Part shown: in pieces, positions 1-12,585 of the stretch
Numbering within the stretch: the first letter of the stretch is position 1
Layout of the letters: every line of letters begins with the position of its first letter
NCBI GenBank assembly: GCA_008704415.1
Contig: VXIS01000420.1
Span: 1 to 34,696, forward strand
DNA from: Sphaerosporella brunnea
Taxonomy: Eukaryota > Ascomycota > Pezizomycetes > Pezizales > Pyronemataceae
Length of the DNA: 34,696 nucleotides
Direction of reading: 5' to 3'
The notes under the pieces: model-generated
Told to the model about the DNA's origin: nothing
Seen by the model: only the letters and a program-made list of their open reading frames with translations
Database searches by the model: none
Translations under genes and position numbers: made by a program

Positions 1-2234
1 GCCGGCGGGTCCAGAGATGCTTAGGGTTGTTAGACGGCTACTACCTCCGGAAGGATTGAATTGATTGATGCGACAAAGAGTTGGGTTATGTTATATGCAG
101 GACTTCTAGAGTATATTCGCTGCTTGTTAATGAAGTAAAACCTCAATGACGAGTGATCGCTAACCAACAATCACGAGTGCTGCCTTGTGATCCGTAAAAC
201 GGTTGTAACAAAACCTGCCGCAAGCTCTCACTGCTGTTTAGCCGTAGAAAGTCTGAAAAGCCCCTTGAGATATGGAGAGAGCAATCGGAAGAAGGCGGTG
301 TAAGTGTAACCAGGTTTGTGGAGATATGAGTAGAACTAGAACCTTTCACTGCGACTTCAAAGCTGCACTGGCATCCGAATTGCTCGATAGGCCTTCGCCC
401 CTGCAACCCTCGTGGAGAAGTCTAGGTAGCAGCAGGTCCGGAGTATGGAGGTGTACACATGCAGTCAGCGGTGGGACTTATTTCCAGAAAACCCTATCGT
501 TGTTGGTCACTTAGTATCACTCGGGCTGTCTGTGCACTGGAGCGCACTCGTGTTTATCACTAGAAACCAAGGCTGCTGAGATAGAAGAGGAAACGAACAT
601 AAGCTTCGTTTTACACATGCCAGTCTGACCAGTAGAAGTAGGTGCCAACGTCTTCCACGCAGCCAGTGGAACAAGACTCTGAGCGATCCACGGCATTTGC
701 TGATCGCGTCGTTTTGGTCAAACAACAACTTCCCTGTGTCAGTGTGTCTTCTAGCAATCCTCTTGTGATCTCTCTCCCATATTCTGGCCCGAAATCTATC
801 TGAGTATCTTGTCGCTCTTGCCTTCCGCGGAACCGGCCAATCAAAGCGGTATCAGCTTGGCGTTTTCCTCCGTTTCACGGATAGACGCCTTCAGCAGGTC
901 CTTCGTTTTCATGGTCTCGGCTATATATATCGCACGTTGTTAAGGACAACCCGATGGAAGGAAGTGGGGGGGGCATTTAGCGGTCCTTACACTCTTGCGC
1001 TGAAGAGTCCGAATGGATCGGTACCAGTCACAAATCGGAGATAGGTCTGAAACCGTTGCGAGCAGGGGCGATTTGTTTGAGCGACACCTGATACGCGATA
1101 TCGATGATCGATTTCAGCAAAGACAAATGCTGAAACACTCGAGATTTTCAAGTTAAAACTGGGCGCGGGCGAACCAGAAGCCGGAGTGTTTGGAGCCCTG
1201 GATGGATCCGAAGCGTTCGAAGTCGAAAATTCGCTAGACGAGGGGCCAGATTATGGCGGTTTCCTTGGACCCCTCAAACAAACGGCCCGACGCAATACTA
1301 TTGGACGACGGAATTGCCGGAGAAGGCGAACAGACAGCGGCGGCTGATAGTCGCGCTGCTAGCTGCTGCATGTTGGAAAGTACTGGGGCGCTCCCATATG
1401 TGATGACGGCTTACAAAAGCCTAGACCAGCCCAGACAATTCTCGTCGAACCTAGCTGGTGCGATGAGAAATGAAATGCCTACGCGTACTGATGTTGGATG
1501 AAGTGGATTGGCGGGCGAAAGAGCGGGAGACGTGCTTGGCGGATCGGAGCCCACAAACGAGACTGGAAGCCGCGACTGCGAAGGCACCAACCAGCCAATG
1601 CCAACAAGTCAAGCTTTTCGGGAGGGTTAGGGTTGTGCGCGCGACTGCGCAACCATGTCACGCAAGGCTGGCTTCCGAGGCGCGGCGACGGCGAGCACTA
1701 GAAAAGCGCGCGGCGGAAATCCTATCGCTGCAGATTCCAGGGGAGGAATTCGACGGCTGTGCAACATCACCAGCGGCAGGCTCACTACCCGTTGGCGTTC
1801 TTAAGCATTTGCGGTCAAGGGAATCGCGACTTCTCCCAGCTCACCGCCGTCGATGATCTGCCTTGTAGTTCTTCTCGGTCGTCTGGCTTTTGATTCGTCA
1901 GTTTTGGGCATTCCTGAATTTTCGGTCAGGACTCGGGGCGACAGTGGGGGTGGCGCTGGAGTCTGGCAAATCTCTGTCTCCAAAGGGGGAAATCCAATCC
2001 AGTGGAGCCCCATCAAGCGCCGCAACCCAGTTGTTCCCGACATCGCAACTCACCTCTGCGAGAGCTGGCGGCTGATCGATGCAACGGGTCATGATGTATC
2101 AATCGGCCGCGCAAAAGAAGGACCCAATTCTTTCAAATCCACGAATTTAAATCTATTTTTTCCCCCAAGTCAAGTCTAACGCCATGCCGTTTTATCGTAA
2201 GCCCGTCTAGTCCCTAGCTCCAACACATGCGCCT
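1..2234. other. Stretch without a provable gene
   Basis: No recognisable gene, RNA or complete transposon. Two segments read like coding sequence but lack a full model. On the minus strand, about 915-620, a segment beginning at an ATG near 898 reads MKTKDLLKASIRETEENAKL and continues plausibly only after a one-base frame change near 845. A good acceptor (TATATAG) with a CTTAAC branch-like site lies just upstream. On the plus strand, about 1115-1350, an ATG-less open stretch of about 80 codons is acidic and then basic (…GEPEAGVFGALDG…). Either could be an exon or a gene relic; I recognise neither. The rest shows only short overlapping frames on both strands. Confidence 0.3.
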
Positions 2235-4282
2235 CTATGATGACTCCTCGCCCTCGCTCTTCTCTTTCTCCTCGAACTCCAACTTCCTCGCCAGCCTCTC
2301 CATCCGCGCCCGCCTCCATTTCGGCCCGTGTGTCCATTCCAGCACCACCAAGCCTGTAGAACCCGCCACAACGGCCGCAAGCACGGTGAAGGTGACACCA
2401 TCTTTGATCGCGGCGGCCATCTTCTCGACCACGCCGACGCCGATAGCGCCGAGGGTGCAGCGCATCAAGTTATTCTACGCGAAGACGGTCAATCGGGGGG
2501 GGGGGTTCTTCTGCGACGATATCACTTGCAGAGGTGACTCACGATTGCGGTTGCGCTCGCCGGCTTGCTCGGGTAGAGATCGATCATGAGCGTGGAGTTG
2601 ATGTTGAACACCGAGGTGGCGGTGAACGCGATCAGGAACTGCAGGACCAACGGCACGGCGATCGTGTATTCCAAACACCACCCGTAGGCCGCCGTGCACC
2701 CGACAAAGATAGCCACGAGCCACCAGGTGTGCACCAGCCGTGCGTGCTCAAGCGCAAACGCCGGGTATTTCTGCTGCGTGAGCTCCGTGTCCGGGTCGAG
2801 CGGCGGGTTTTGAGAGGCGCGGAATGCAGTGGCCGCCGATTTGTAGGAGCGGTCGAGGAGACGGCCGGTCGCAAAAGACCCCAGGACGCAGCCGAGACCG
2901 TTGGGTAGAAACACCAGCCCGATCAACACATCGCTCAGGTGGTACTCTTTCTTGAACAGATTGCTGGTGCTGCTCGTGACCATACTCCACACGGCGTAGA
3001 TGATGCTTCCGAACAGCAGCGTGATAAACACATCCTTCTCGAGCAGCAGCTGGAAGGACTCGAGGAAGGTTGTGAAAGATAGCGGCTCCGTGACGCGGCG
3101 TTTCTCTTGCTTCCCTTGTGCTTTGCCCTCCTCCGCCAAGTTTTGTTTGCTGAAGAGTTGAATGAGCGGGCGATGGATGCCGGTTAACGGAATACTGCCG
3201 TCGCCGGCGATCTTCTGGAGGGTTTCGGGGAGATAGAATGCGATGATGACCACGACCGAGGTGGCAAAGATAAGGAGGAAGTAGAAGATGGATCTAGGGA
3301 AAAATTTAGCAGGTATGGGGGGGAGCAAAAGGTCAAGACAATCTGCCAAACCTGAAGCCCAAGTATTCCGTCAAAGCGCCTCCAATCACGGGGCCAAACG
3401 CCTGACCAAACATGCGAACTATCAAACTCAATTGTCAGGCCTCACTCTCACCCCTAATCCACAAGCAAGGGGGGGTTGTTCGCGTACTTCCGCTAAAAAT
3501 CCCCAATAAGCCACCCCTCTCGCCCGCACTAGCGATATCTCCAATGGTGCCCGCACCAATGGCAATAGTTGCCGAGCTTCCGATGGCCTGGATGCCCCGA
3601 AACACCATGAGGCTGGCGTAATTTTTCGAAAGTGCCAGGCCCAAATTGGCGCCGATATACACGCAGAAGGTCGAGATAAAGATCGGACGTCGTCCATATT
3701 TATCTGCCAGTGGACCCCAGAAGGAGGGCGCCAGGCCCTGGAAGACCATGTATATAGTGATCGACAGGGCGATGAGATCGGGAGAAGTGTTGAGATTCTA
3801 CGCAGTGATATATGAGCACGCCGTAACCACTGGTTCAAGTCACGAAGCTCGACACTTACAACAGCTATGGTGTTCAGCGCTGGGAAATATATATTCGATG
3901 ACAGCGGGGAAAACACCGCCGCCAGAGACACCAGATACGCCATCCGCAGTTTCTTCTGCTTCGAAAACACATGGTACGGTTGCGGCGGATCGCAAAACCC
4001 AGAATCGCTGTCGTCACCGTCCTGCGGTGTTGCGGCTCTTGACCACAGACTCTCGGCCACTAGCGGACGAAGCTCGATAAGGTTGTGGCTGTTGCTGCCT
4101 TGTCGTAGGTGGACATGCCTTGGAAGTGAAATCTTGCCGGCAGGGGCATTCCGGGTTAGGATTTCGACTGAGGTAAATCTTCTGGACAGAGGATTGAAAT
4201 CTCGGAGCTCATCATGATGCTCGCTATTGCCGTACCTTTCCTCTGAGTTCCGTGGTTGCTGATGGAGTGGTGGAAGATCCAT
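2235..4282 (-). CDS. MFS drug:H+ antiporter (DHA1/QDR-like), five exons
   Basis: Predicted plasma-membrane 12-helix exporter, probably of drugs, polyamines or weak acids by proton antiport. Exons (minus) are 4282-3860, 3797-3488, 3418-3352, 3293-2543 and 2474-2235. The four introns are 58-69 bp, all GT..AG, and every phase closes, giving 596 residues. ATG 4282 sits in a strong context (CACAATGG); in-frame sequence further upstream has only a TTG. A cytosolic N-terminal tail of about 110 residues precedes KQKKLRMAYL and helix 1. The MFS motif A GPLADKYGRRP is at about 169-179, and GERGGLLGIF and GPVIGGALTEYLGFRS follow. A basic central loop joins the halves. PSKPASATAI-NNLMRC near the C-terminal end is typical of the DHA1/QDR group. 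No frame damage is visible. The last intron has a run of 12-13 C. The family call is firm; the substrate is unknown. Confidence 0.93.
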
Positions 4283-7200
4283 TGTGATTGCTGTGGGGGG
4301 CTTTTCAAAAAGAAGGGAATTGATGGGCCAGCGCACGTACTTATGCAAAGCTGGAGATCACCGCAACAAAAAAAAAAAACCCCCCCAAAGAAATCCGAAA
4401 CGTAGTTTGTCGGGGAGTTTTGCGGTTGAAACCATGCATTCTACAGGAATTCAAGGAGGCTCACGGAATGGAGGTATGGCGACCAACGGGCAAGACACCC
4501 ACGGGGGGAGCGAGTTTGAGTACGCATATCCCTATCTTGGCTGATTGATCCGGCGCTAGTCACGTAGATCTCTCTTTGCGGCTGCACCAGCTATACAGTG
4601 GGATCTGCCTCTCAATATCGATGGAGTTGAGGACGAATGTTGCCTCAACACTTTCCCAATCTAGTGAGATCTGAGCCGCTTTCTGCCACAGCCAGCCTTC
4701 AACATAACGATTCACCTTGCAGGACACCTCGAGAAGCTACGTAGAGAGTACTCATAGGAACAAACCGTGCAGTGTAGCCTTACCCCACGCGTACGGGGGG
4801 TGGCGAGGTAGGTAATGCACGCCCGGGCCCTCTCATTGTCTCTCAAACGGGAAGAGAGGTCCGCGACGATGTCTCTGTATGCAAATGCCTAACGCGAATA
4901 GTTGGCGCTAAAACATTAAACATTTAACACATCATACAAAAAAAACAATGCGTAGATAAGTAAGTACTAACTAACTACATGACTAACTACATACGCGTGG
5001 GCGTTTTACCAAAGTGTGGATCCTGCAGCACATGAACCAGGGGGCTTTTTTGTCCAGAAATAGATTCCGGCGAATGAGTTCTGTATGGAGTTGGTTGCGA
5101 CGGGCCGTGGCGGCACCAGGATTTGGTTGATTGGCCGAGCAGCCTAAGACGTGCGTGTACGTATACTCGGTGCCGCGACTACTTATGCAATTTGGCAACG
5201 ATGCAACTAGAGCTGGAGATTGCTTTTTCACTTCATGTGATTTTATTGGGCCTGAGCAACAGTTGTCAATTGAACCCGAGTGGCCGTTATCACCCGCAAG
5301 TCTCCGTACGTAGGCATACAGGGTCCAGATCCGTTGGCGGGCCGCGGTATGTTATGTTAGGGATATGGTCGTCATCACCGTGGCAGTAGACGCAAAATGA
5401 TCAGCGCCCGGCTGATTGGCGCTAAGGATTAGTTTTTCCGACCACTCAGACTTGAGTGGCTTAGCACGCAACTGCCTGACGAGAGTTCCTTATGATTCGC
5501 CAAGGCTAATTTCCGTGCAATGTAAATCGTAGAGTACATAAGCTTAAGGGCCCGTAGAAACACTCCGCAGCGTAGGAACTCGATGAAGCAAAACACAAAG
5601 CTCGTATTGGTTGATAGTGATGATGATGATCATCAAAGAGAGATCGACGCCACACACGTGATACACTCCGCGCGTGTATCATTTGAAAATTTTGAAAACT
5701 TGAGGTAGTGTTTGGCGTACCGCACCACGCAACCCAGTGTTCTCAAGAGCCGGCCCAAAAAGCCCAGGCTGCAGGGTTGGCTGGCTGTGGGCTGCTTCTT
5801 TGCACGGGTTAGTAGTACAGCGTGATATATAGTGAGGCAAACCAACAGCCAGACATCCGGGCATTTCGATCGGCCGGCCAGCTAGCTAGCTGTTGATGTC
5901 GTGAACATAGTTGCAGCTTGGTAAGCCACAGGTCCTCCCTTTCAAGTTGTTCAGATTCTCTCATTGCTGGGGATGACAAGTCTGAGCGGGGCCGCCGAGC
6001 GGACACCTTGTGGACCCTTTTCGAGCGCTACGGGCACGTTCGAATTCCTTGGTTGCTTTTGCAACAACTTGGCGTTCGGAGGCCTAAGGTTTTGCATCAA
6101 GACCCACGAGGAGACTGTTGTAAAAGAGCTAGCACACTCGGAGCACATGAACCTGGATCCCAGAGCGTGGTCAACCGATTACTTTTGCGTGGAGGACTTC
6201 CACTCCCTTATTCTTCTTAGACCACGGGTCGCACCTAAGTCCACTAACTGGTATTCGCTCAAGTGCTCTTCGGCGGGTGTCATCCGACCGTTTACTACAC
6301 CGCATATCGGCCGGAGATTCGGTCTTCTTGCCGGAGAGAAGACGCCGAAGCAAGCTTGGCAGGCCGTGGATGCTTAACAAAAGACGATGCAGTATTTCCT
6401 CTATTTATAGGTATTTAACGGACAATAATTAACGTTTTTTATCGGGGGTTCCCGTAGCTACAGACATCACACAGTATGCTGAAGAAGACCGGGTTTGAGG
6501 GAACCAATTCATTCTTTGTGCGTTTTTCACTTTGCATTGCGATTATGCCCGACTCATATACAAAGCACGTGAGGTCGAGGTTGTACCAGGTACAACATCA
6601 AATATTTCACCTCCAGATTGTGCAGTCGTTTGGTAGCGTGCTAGTAATGACATAGAAGGATGGTCAGGGATAATGTTCTAGCTGCAGCAAGCAAACGCGC
6701 CCCAAAACTCTGCTGACAGTAGAATTTCCAACATCACGATTTCCAGCAAATCGCTGCGGGCCCGTATGGACAGCCTCAGTATGACGCAAAACAGGGGTTT
6801 CAACCAACTATGTATTTCATTTCTATGGCCAAGCCCGGGAAAAAACGGCCGTTTTCGCCCATATCCCGAGCTATCCAAGCGGGGCCCTGAATATCAGATG
6901 TAGCTGGCTGCCTTTTATGGTACCCCAAACACACTACCTGAGGTATGAATATTGGATCTGCAGCTGGCGCCGACGCCAAAACCACGAGTTTTAGCTCAAA
7001 AGCAACAAGGTTGCGTGCATGGCACGGCACGGGGCCGTAATATATTAGCGAAACGGTTATCAAGCGTCGATTCACCTACATATAGATACATGCAGACAAG
7101 GTGCTTACATACAGACCTTCTAGATGAATTCTAGGGCATGAGAGTGATGCGATCCGGACCCTCCCCCCCCCCGGCAACCGCTAGAAGGTTTGATCCCTGG

Positions 7201-10133
7201 ATCTCCGTTCTGCAGTCAACGTGAATCTTCGGCACAAAAAAAAAGTTATGCATATACAGCGGTTCAAAACCCTGCAGATCATGCCGGGCGAGTGACAGGT
7301 ATTTTTTTTCTCCTCCATGTGCGGGAATCCGGACAACTGACTGGCGCGATAAGAGGGTCGGGCCCGGAGCTCGAGCATCAGGTACACGCATACCTGCCGA
7401 ACCTGAAACCGGCACCCACATGCACATCAATCATTCTCGGAACGGAAAAAAAATCTTCATCCTCGGAAACAGCACCGATTGAAAATCTACAGATCTAGGT
7501 CTCAGTGTGTGTGGGGGTGACAGATTGTTAATCGTGGTGAGGGAGGGTAAAAAAGTCTAGAAGAGCAGAGTTTGTAAGGCAGATTGGCCGTCATATGAGT
7601 TCTAGACCTATTCTGCCGCAAACCTGAAACAGGGCAGGCGTCATGAATTGTCACTCTTCCTACGCTCCAGCAAACCACGACACCGATACTGCTACTATGT
7701 GATCATGATATCACTAGCGGAGAACAAAGACTAAAGGAAAAGCAACGCTCGTTTGCCGTCATATCCCTTCAGGTGTGATACACATCTGCATGTACAACTT
7801 CGAACTGGGCTGTCGTTCGGATATTCGGTGGTTATTCCGCTTCGATTCTAGCTCTAGAGCTCTCAAGAGACCGGTCGACCCCCCACTCTTTGGAAGCAAT
7901 GGTATTATCTCTTATCTACATCCCTGGGTAGGCAAGTAACTACATAGTAGGTACCTAGTTGTGAAAAACAATACGTAGAGTCGATATTCAAACTGTAGGT
8001 TAATCGGATGTCACATTCTGAGCCCGAAAACCAGCCGGATGTCTACCCTTTTGGATCCCAACTCCGACCAAAACGTTTGGGCAATGAGAGCAGGTATTGG
8101 TAGACTATAAACACATAGGTTATATCATGTAGGAGCTGTAACTCTCCATGGCAAAACGAACGATGACCTTCCGGCCTGAGACAGCTCGCCCGGATACTGT
8201 AGAGAAAGCTTGCATCCTGCAAGGCCTACATACTTTCCCAACGTGCCGTGTCCATCAAGCCATATTCTTCAACTATCAACTTCTGTCACAGTGCCTGTTG
8301 AACCGTCCCCGAGGAGCCCCCCAAGATGCCAAAACGCCAAAGCGGGAAGTGATTCAAAGGCGCCATACAAACACTGCTAGCACTCTGTGGAGCGCCGTTT
8401 TTGATATGTGGGGTTATGTGTATCATATGGGTTGTACATACTCCATACTCTGGGCGGCAAAAAAAAAGCAACTGCAGCAAGTGGCTGAAAATTACTCGAA
8501 GGAGAAATTATTGCGCTCAATTAAGATTCCAATCATCAGATCGAAAAATCCTCATCCTCTCGCTTTTTTTTTAGTTCTGAATGCGCGTCCCGAGTAGCTG
8601 CTTAGCTGCACGCACGTGGACCGGTATTTTCCGTCGTTTGCAGACCCCCACAGCGAGAACGGCCCCGAACTCAAGACAAGCTTCCATGGCATGCAGGCTC
8701 CTGGCGCGCTTGATTAGAGTAACGTCAGGCGCCGATCCGACTCCGAGATCAACCCCGCACCTCCTCCGCTCGCCCGCCCACCCACAGAGCCAAGCTTGAT
8801 TCCCGAATCGGAGCCGGCTCCACAAAAAACCCTGCCGCCTTGCGCACGGCTATCTAAGCTCGCCGTGGACCGCGATCTTCCACCCAACATTTTAACCCGT
8901 TACAGCTATAGCTAGCTGCTTCTCGTTGTTTGTAATCACCTTTATTGTCCGTGTACGGCCGCAGAAAGCAAAAGCCGTGGCCACCAGGGCCAAACCGTTC
9001 CCCCCCTCTGACCCCCCTCTGACCCCTTCCTCATCGGATGATACCGAGTCGTACGGACTGGCCGCGATTATCGATAACGACCGTTATGCCGGCAGGCGTT
9101 CCGACCGGTGGGCGTGAGTGCTGAACGATGCGCTAGGACCGTGGGCGTATGTTTTTGGTGGTTTCGGGGGTCTTGCTTCGCGTGGAGCCGTGGCTGAGGG
9201 AATCTTGTTCTCGAAGGTTTTTTTCTTGTGCGGCGGACACACCCGTGGTGGCACTTCGCGCTGTGGCGCAGGGACGAAACCTCGGTTTTACAACGTGCGT
9301 AGGATGCCACAACGCCTGCAGCGCTAACCATTTTTGGGAGGCCAAATGCAATGCAACGTCTTGCTTCGCTGCATTAAATGCAACGACGCAAAAGGCATTC
9401 GTGCGTGCGTTCGAGGTGTAAACAACTGAGCTGGCTGGCTGCTCCAGGCCACGGACAAGCAAAGTAAACCCGTGTCAACTCTCAAGCTTTTCCGAGAACG
9501 CACAGCGGCGTAAACCCTCTCTTTTTTTTAGAGGGAGGGCGCCGCACTCACTCACTGCACACCAAAAGTGCGCACGCACGGGAGGTGCAAAACCTCGATA
9601 TCGGCGAGTAGATCCGGTACACCGCCCGGGCTTTTACAACCAGGTTCGATATAGAGTGCAAGCGCCCAGGCTTCAAGATGTCAAAATAATAATACCGCCC
9701 ACAACCACCCAGGCACGCAACCACAGGATGCTACATAACTACATATATCGCCCCGACGCCTTCTCGGCAGATGCTCCATTTTTCAGCCGCCAGTAACCTG
9801 TGTCGGCGTTATACCAACGACTAGGTAACGGTTGTTCTTTTTAATTCTTAGCCGGAAGGTGATGACGCCCATTGACTTTCAGGTTGGATGCTGTATGTAT
9901 AGGCGTTGGAACGTGCAAACTTGGATGACCGATGATAACCGTTTGACATGTCCACGCGTTTTTGCGAATCCCATCCCGTTTTGTAAGTCGTGGGTTGAGT
10001 CGAAGCGGTGAGCGTGAGATCGTGTTTGGCTGCAAATGCTCAGCGCTGGTGGGAAGAGTGTTAATGTATCCTTCGCGAGCAGAGGTTGGCAGCCGGTGTG
10101 GGATCCAGCAGAAACAAAAAAAAAAAAAAAAAA
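4283..10133. other. Long gene-poor interval
   Basis: I find no supported gene in 5.8 kb. The 5' flank of the MFS gene has an A12/C8 run (about 4367-4387). Two plus-strand open frames are longer than most but unrecognised. One runs from ATG 5973 to 6377 (134 codons, no domain). The other covers 8148-8597 (149 codons); its last third overlaps a dispersed repeat that recurs near 31.6 kb, so it is probably not a gene. Short TACCTAG/AACTAACT-type low-complexity patches occur at 4960-4990 and 7930-7960. A segment at 8950-9117 ends at a good donor (GTGAGT) and might be an exon, but nothing joins to it. Confidence 0.3.
8458..8560 (+). repeat. Dispersed repeat, copy A (partner near 31.6 kb)
   Basis: The core GCAACTGCAGCAAGT, followed by gGCTGAAAa, a GCTCAATT block and a GATCGAaaAA block, recurs in the same order and orientation at 31612-31710. 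The spacers are diverged, with rough identity in the 70s by eye. No terminal inverted repeats were found, so the element type is unknown. Confidence 0.5.
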
Positions 10134-10135
10134 AA
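10116..10135 (-). terminator. Pol III poly-T terminator of 5S gene
   Basis: Twenty consecutive A on the plus strand (T on the transcribed sense strand) start right at the 3' end of the 5S gene. The run is much longer than the four to six T needed by Pol III. Confidence 0.85.
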
Positions 10136-10252
10136 CTACAGTACGAGGGATTCCCATGTGGTCACCCACCATAGTACTAACCTCGCGATACCATGCTTAA
10201 CTAGGGCTGAGCGGACGGGAAGCCGTGTTTTCATGGTTCTATGACCGTAGCT
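10134..10252 (-). rRNA. 5S ribosomal RNA gene
   Basis: On the minus strand the segment has the fungal 5S landmarks in order: CTACGGTCATAG at the 5' end, CTTCCCGTCCGCTCAGCC (loop B/helix III region), TTAAGC, the C-box-like GGTTAGTAC, GGGTGGGTGACCAC, and AATCCCTCGTACTGTAG at the 3' end. Helix I pairs (CTACGG with CTGTAG, one G-U). Length is about 117-119 nt, normal for fungi. A run of 20 T follows immediately as the Pol III terminator. The gene is dispersed and not linked to other rDNA, as is common in filamentous ascomycetes. The helix I and helix II bases differ from the common fungal forms I know, so it may be a variant or a lightly decayed copy. Confidence 0.88.
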
Positions 10253-12489
10253 GTTCTTTAGTCAGACTTGACGGTACATATTGGTAGAGGCCTCAATCAA
10301 GTGTTCCCTGGATGCCGTATAGAGTAACAGGCATCCACTTGTGCGGGTTTAATTGCCAAGTTCACATACAAATTTCGTCCGTGCTTTACAGTCACACTAA
10401 ACCTATAAAGTAGCGAGGTCCACGACTCGAACCCTTACTGAATGTGGGTGGCAAAACGTAGCCGACCACCAGTTCGTCAGATTACCAGTGACATGCAACG
10501 CTGAGGGCCGGGAAACCGCCGGCTCGTCCTAAAAGCGAACTCTCGCCTGCCTATCATGGATTGTCACTCAGTTCGCGAACTGGTTCGAACAGCGTCGTGA
10601 ACCTCACTACATAAAAGTGTTGCTGCTGACATCGGTCATGGTGACTGCATAGAGGTAAAGTCATTGCCTGTCACGGAGGGCTCTATTAAGTGCGCTTAGA
10701 AGACTAGTTAACCCTAACCTCACATTACTCCTCTGCTCGTCACATCACTACCAAAACCATTGAGCTTGTGTTGGACTGCTTTCATAACCCTTCTTTTGTG
10801 CGAGATGGACATGCGAGGGGCCCGGTGATATCACAGGTTGTGGTAATATTATTACGCAGCTAGGGGGATGGCATTCGGCTCGAGGGCAAGGTCACCATAC
10901 GATTACGACCTATCATTCGCGAGTTCGCAGGGGGAGTACCGTAGTCAAAACCAATGTTGGGGGGAACGGAAGAAAGCCTGGCTCCGAAGGCGGGGGTATG
11001 GGAGTAAAGCTACCATCACTTACGTGTTTCATTCAACGCCACGCAGTCCGTTCAGATACACCATTTGCACCGCTCTGCAGCTCCTTTCTCTCTGATTGGC
11101 TGATCCTGGATCAACGTAGAATGTAGCGAACGGAGATGGATTCAGGGTTAAGGCATTAGCATTCTCCTTGCTCTCGTGGATAACGGTGGTGGAATTGCAC
11201 GGTGAAGCAAAAACGCCCGCCATAAGACGCACTCCATGGCTGCGCACGTATCCATACCTACCTTGACTACGTGGCTGTGCATTGAAGAATCTTCATCGCT
11301 TAATGCTGAATTTCCCTCTGTCCGATGCATTCAGCCAACCAAAATTTTCGGAGGTCGTCAGAGTACTGTAGCCATGGCGCCAGTGTATGTATGTATGCAC
11401 CACAACCCCATCCGGTGCTGTGGACAGTAGAAGGCCTTGAACTGTGCTGGTGCTGTATCGTACAAAAATCCTTTCACTACAAAAATTTATCATCCTCAAT
11501 GCTCACTACGGTATCCCCAATGTGAGTGATGGTCCATGTACCAGTACGTATCCATGCAGTGAATGAGTGTAGAGTGTGGACAGACTTGTGTTTTTGCAAA
11601 GATTCTACAGACAGCACTTCTTCCGCCCAAGGACACCTGCCATACTTACCGCCGCCCTTCACTACGCCCCTAATCCGGACTTGGGCCACCACCGGACAGG
11701 TTGTGCTCACCTGAAACTCATCAATAACTGTTTGAGCGCTGGTCGTTTTGTTGACATAGACTGTATCCGGCAAGACGCGAAGCAACCATTTCTGAGTGCC
11801 TACGTCACCTCTCAGGATTGGGTGAGGGACGTTTTTCAAACTGCCCTTAGAAACCTCCAACACCAATCACCCGAATACTCAGTCTAGCAAAACATTGCGC
11901 TGGTGCTGCATTTTACCCTTCTTTCCACCCGCACGCTACGTTAGAGTAGCGGGCATAGCGCTGTCACTTTTGCCTCTCAGTTTGAAACTGCATTTTCCAT
12001 TCGCCCATGTACAAAGATGCCTGACTCGAGTGCTCTCAAGCAGCGAATTGTTGCTTGGTGATGCCGATGATGATGGCAGCCTGAACCCTGAAGGTCATCC
12101 ATCTCAAGCTTCTTCCCCTCGGCTAAGGGTTGTTAACCTTCTCAAGATTTGTAAATACCCATAGCACGCGCGCATAGAGAGAGGTGCTTGACACATTCTT
12201 TGACCCATGTTGACGCAAAGTTCGCTCAATGTTCGTTCATTTTTCACTCCTCTTGCTCCACTTCACGCAAGTATGACCGGGTTTACTACTCGATGCCTGA
12301 ATTCTCCTCAACAAGTAAATTTTTTTGTGGTATTTTATAGTATTTTGGCAGGCAAATAGTCGGAAAAATCCGTGTCATTTCAAAGGGTTGCCGTTTTTTT
12401 CTTATACTCCTACCTCGGGGTCTTCCGTACCAGGACTAGAGCCAGCATGAGACCTTCCTAAGTGCTACTCACCCTCAAAGTACATAACC
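10253..12489. other. Interval with coding-like fragments, no complete gene
   Basis: A block at about 10860-11005 is a diverged copy of 12970-13110. On the minus strand, 11866-11726 reads as a coding-like exon (…KWLLRVLPDTVYVNKTTS…) ending in a perfect donor, TTTCAG|GTGAGC. The frame stays open to 11477, but a spliced continuation could not be fixed. On the plus strand, 12010-12162 is open and serine/acid-rich (GDADDDGSLNPEGHPSQASS). These may be relics of one or more genes; I cannot assign a family with confidence. The rest shows nothing recognisable. Confidence 0.3.
10860..11005 (+). repeat. Diverged duplicated block, copy A (partner 12970-13110)
   Basis: Matching stretches lie in the same order and orientation in both copies: cATTatCACTCaCGgGTTC-like, GGGGGa..acCGtAGt, GGAgaAAGccTGGCtCCG and GGGGTATGGgAGTAAA. 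Identity by eye is about 65-75% with a few short gaps. No terminal repeats are visible. Confidence 0.5.
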
Positions 12490-12576
12490 GGGGGTGTGGT
12501 TTAGTGGTATAATTCCTCTTTAGCATGCAACAAGCTAGCTTAGAGGCGGTCCGGCGTTCGATTCGCCGCTCCTCCA
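12490..12576 (+). tRNA. tRNA-Ala(AGC) with a 15-nt intron
   Basis: The cloverleaf is complete. The acceptor GGGGGTG pairs with CTCCTCC and keeps the alanine identity pair G3-U70. The A box is TGGTTTAGTGG, the anticodon stem CCTCT/AGAGG, the loop TTAGCA…T with anticodon AGC at 12522-12524, and the T stem CGGCG/CGCCG with B box GTTCGATTC. The extra 15 nt at 12526-12540 lie after loop position 37, the canonical place for eukaryotic tRNA introns; the mature length without CCA is 72. One acceptor pair is a T-T mismatch (position 6-67). A T5 terminator follows. Confidence 0.9.
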
Positions 12577-12580
12577 TCCC

Positions 12581-12585
12581 TTTTT
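12581..12585 (+). terminator. Pol III T5 terminator of tRNA-Ala
   Basis: TTTTT begins 5 nt after the discriminator base of the tRNA gene, the usual spacing for Pol III termination. Confidence 0.8.

Noticed and set aside
1..60. Telomeric TTAGGG at the left end
   Set aside because: Only one copy of the hexamer is present, with no array.
2475..2542. Poly-C run as frame damage in the MFS gene
   Set aside because: It lies inside a well-bordered 68-nt intron, so it does not affect the protein.
4283..4348. N-terminal extension of the MFS protein to 4348
   Set aside because: The upstream start would be TTG; the ATG at 4282 has a strong initiation context.
5840..5895. CGGCCGGCC/AGCTAGCTAGCT palindromic patch as a regulatory site
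   Set aside because: Short, low-complexity palindromes with no neighbouring gene; no known site matched.
10420..10500. Possible tRNA on the minus strand (GGTTCGAGTC box)
   Set aside because: The T stem and acceptor stem do not pair, and no anticodon arm can be drawn.
11477..11866. Single-exon 129-codon minus-strand gene
   Set aside because: It starts at a non-ATG codon and contains a perfect splice donor after a coding-like part; the downstream part looks intronic.
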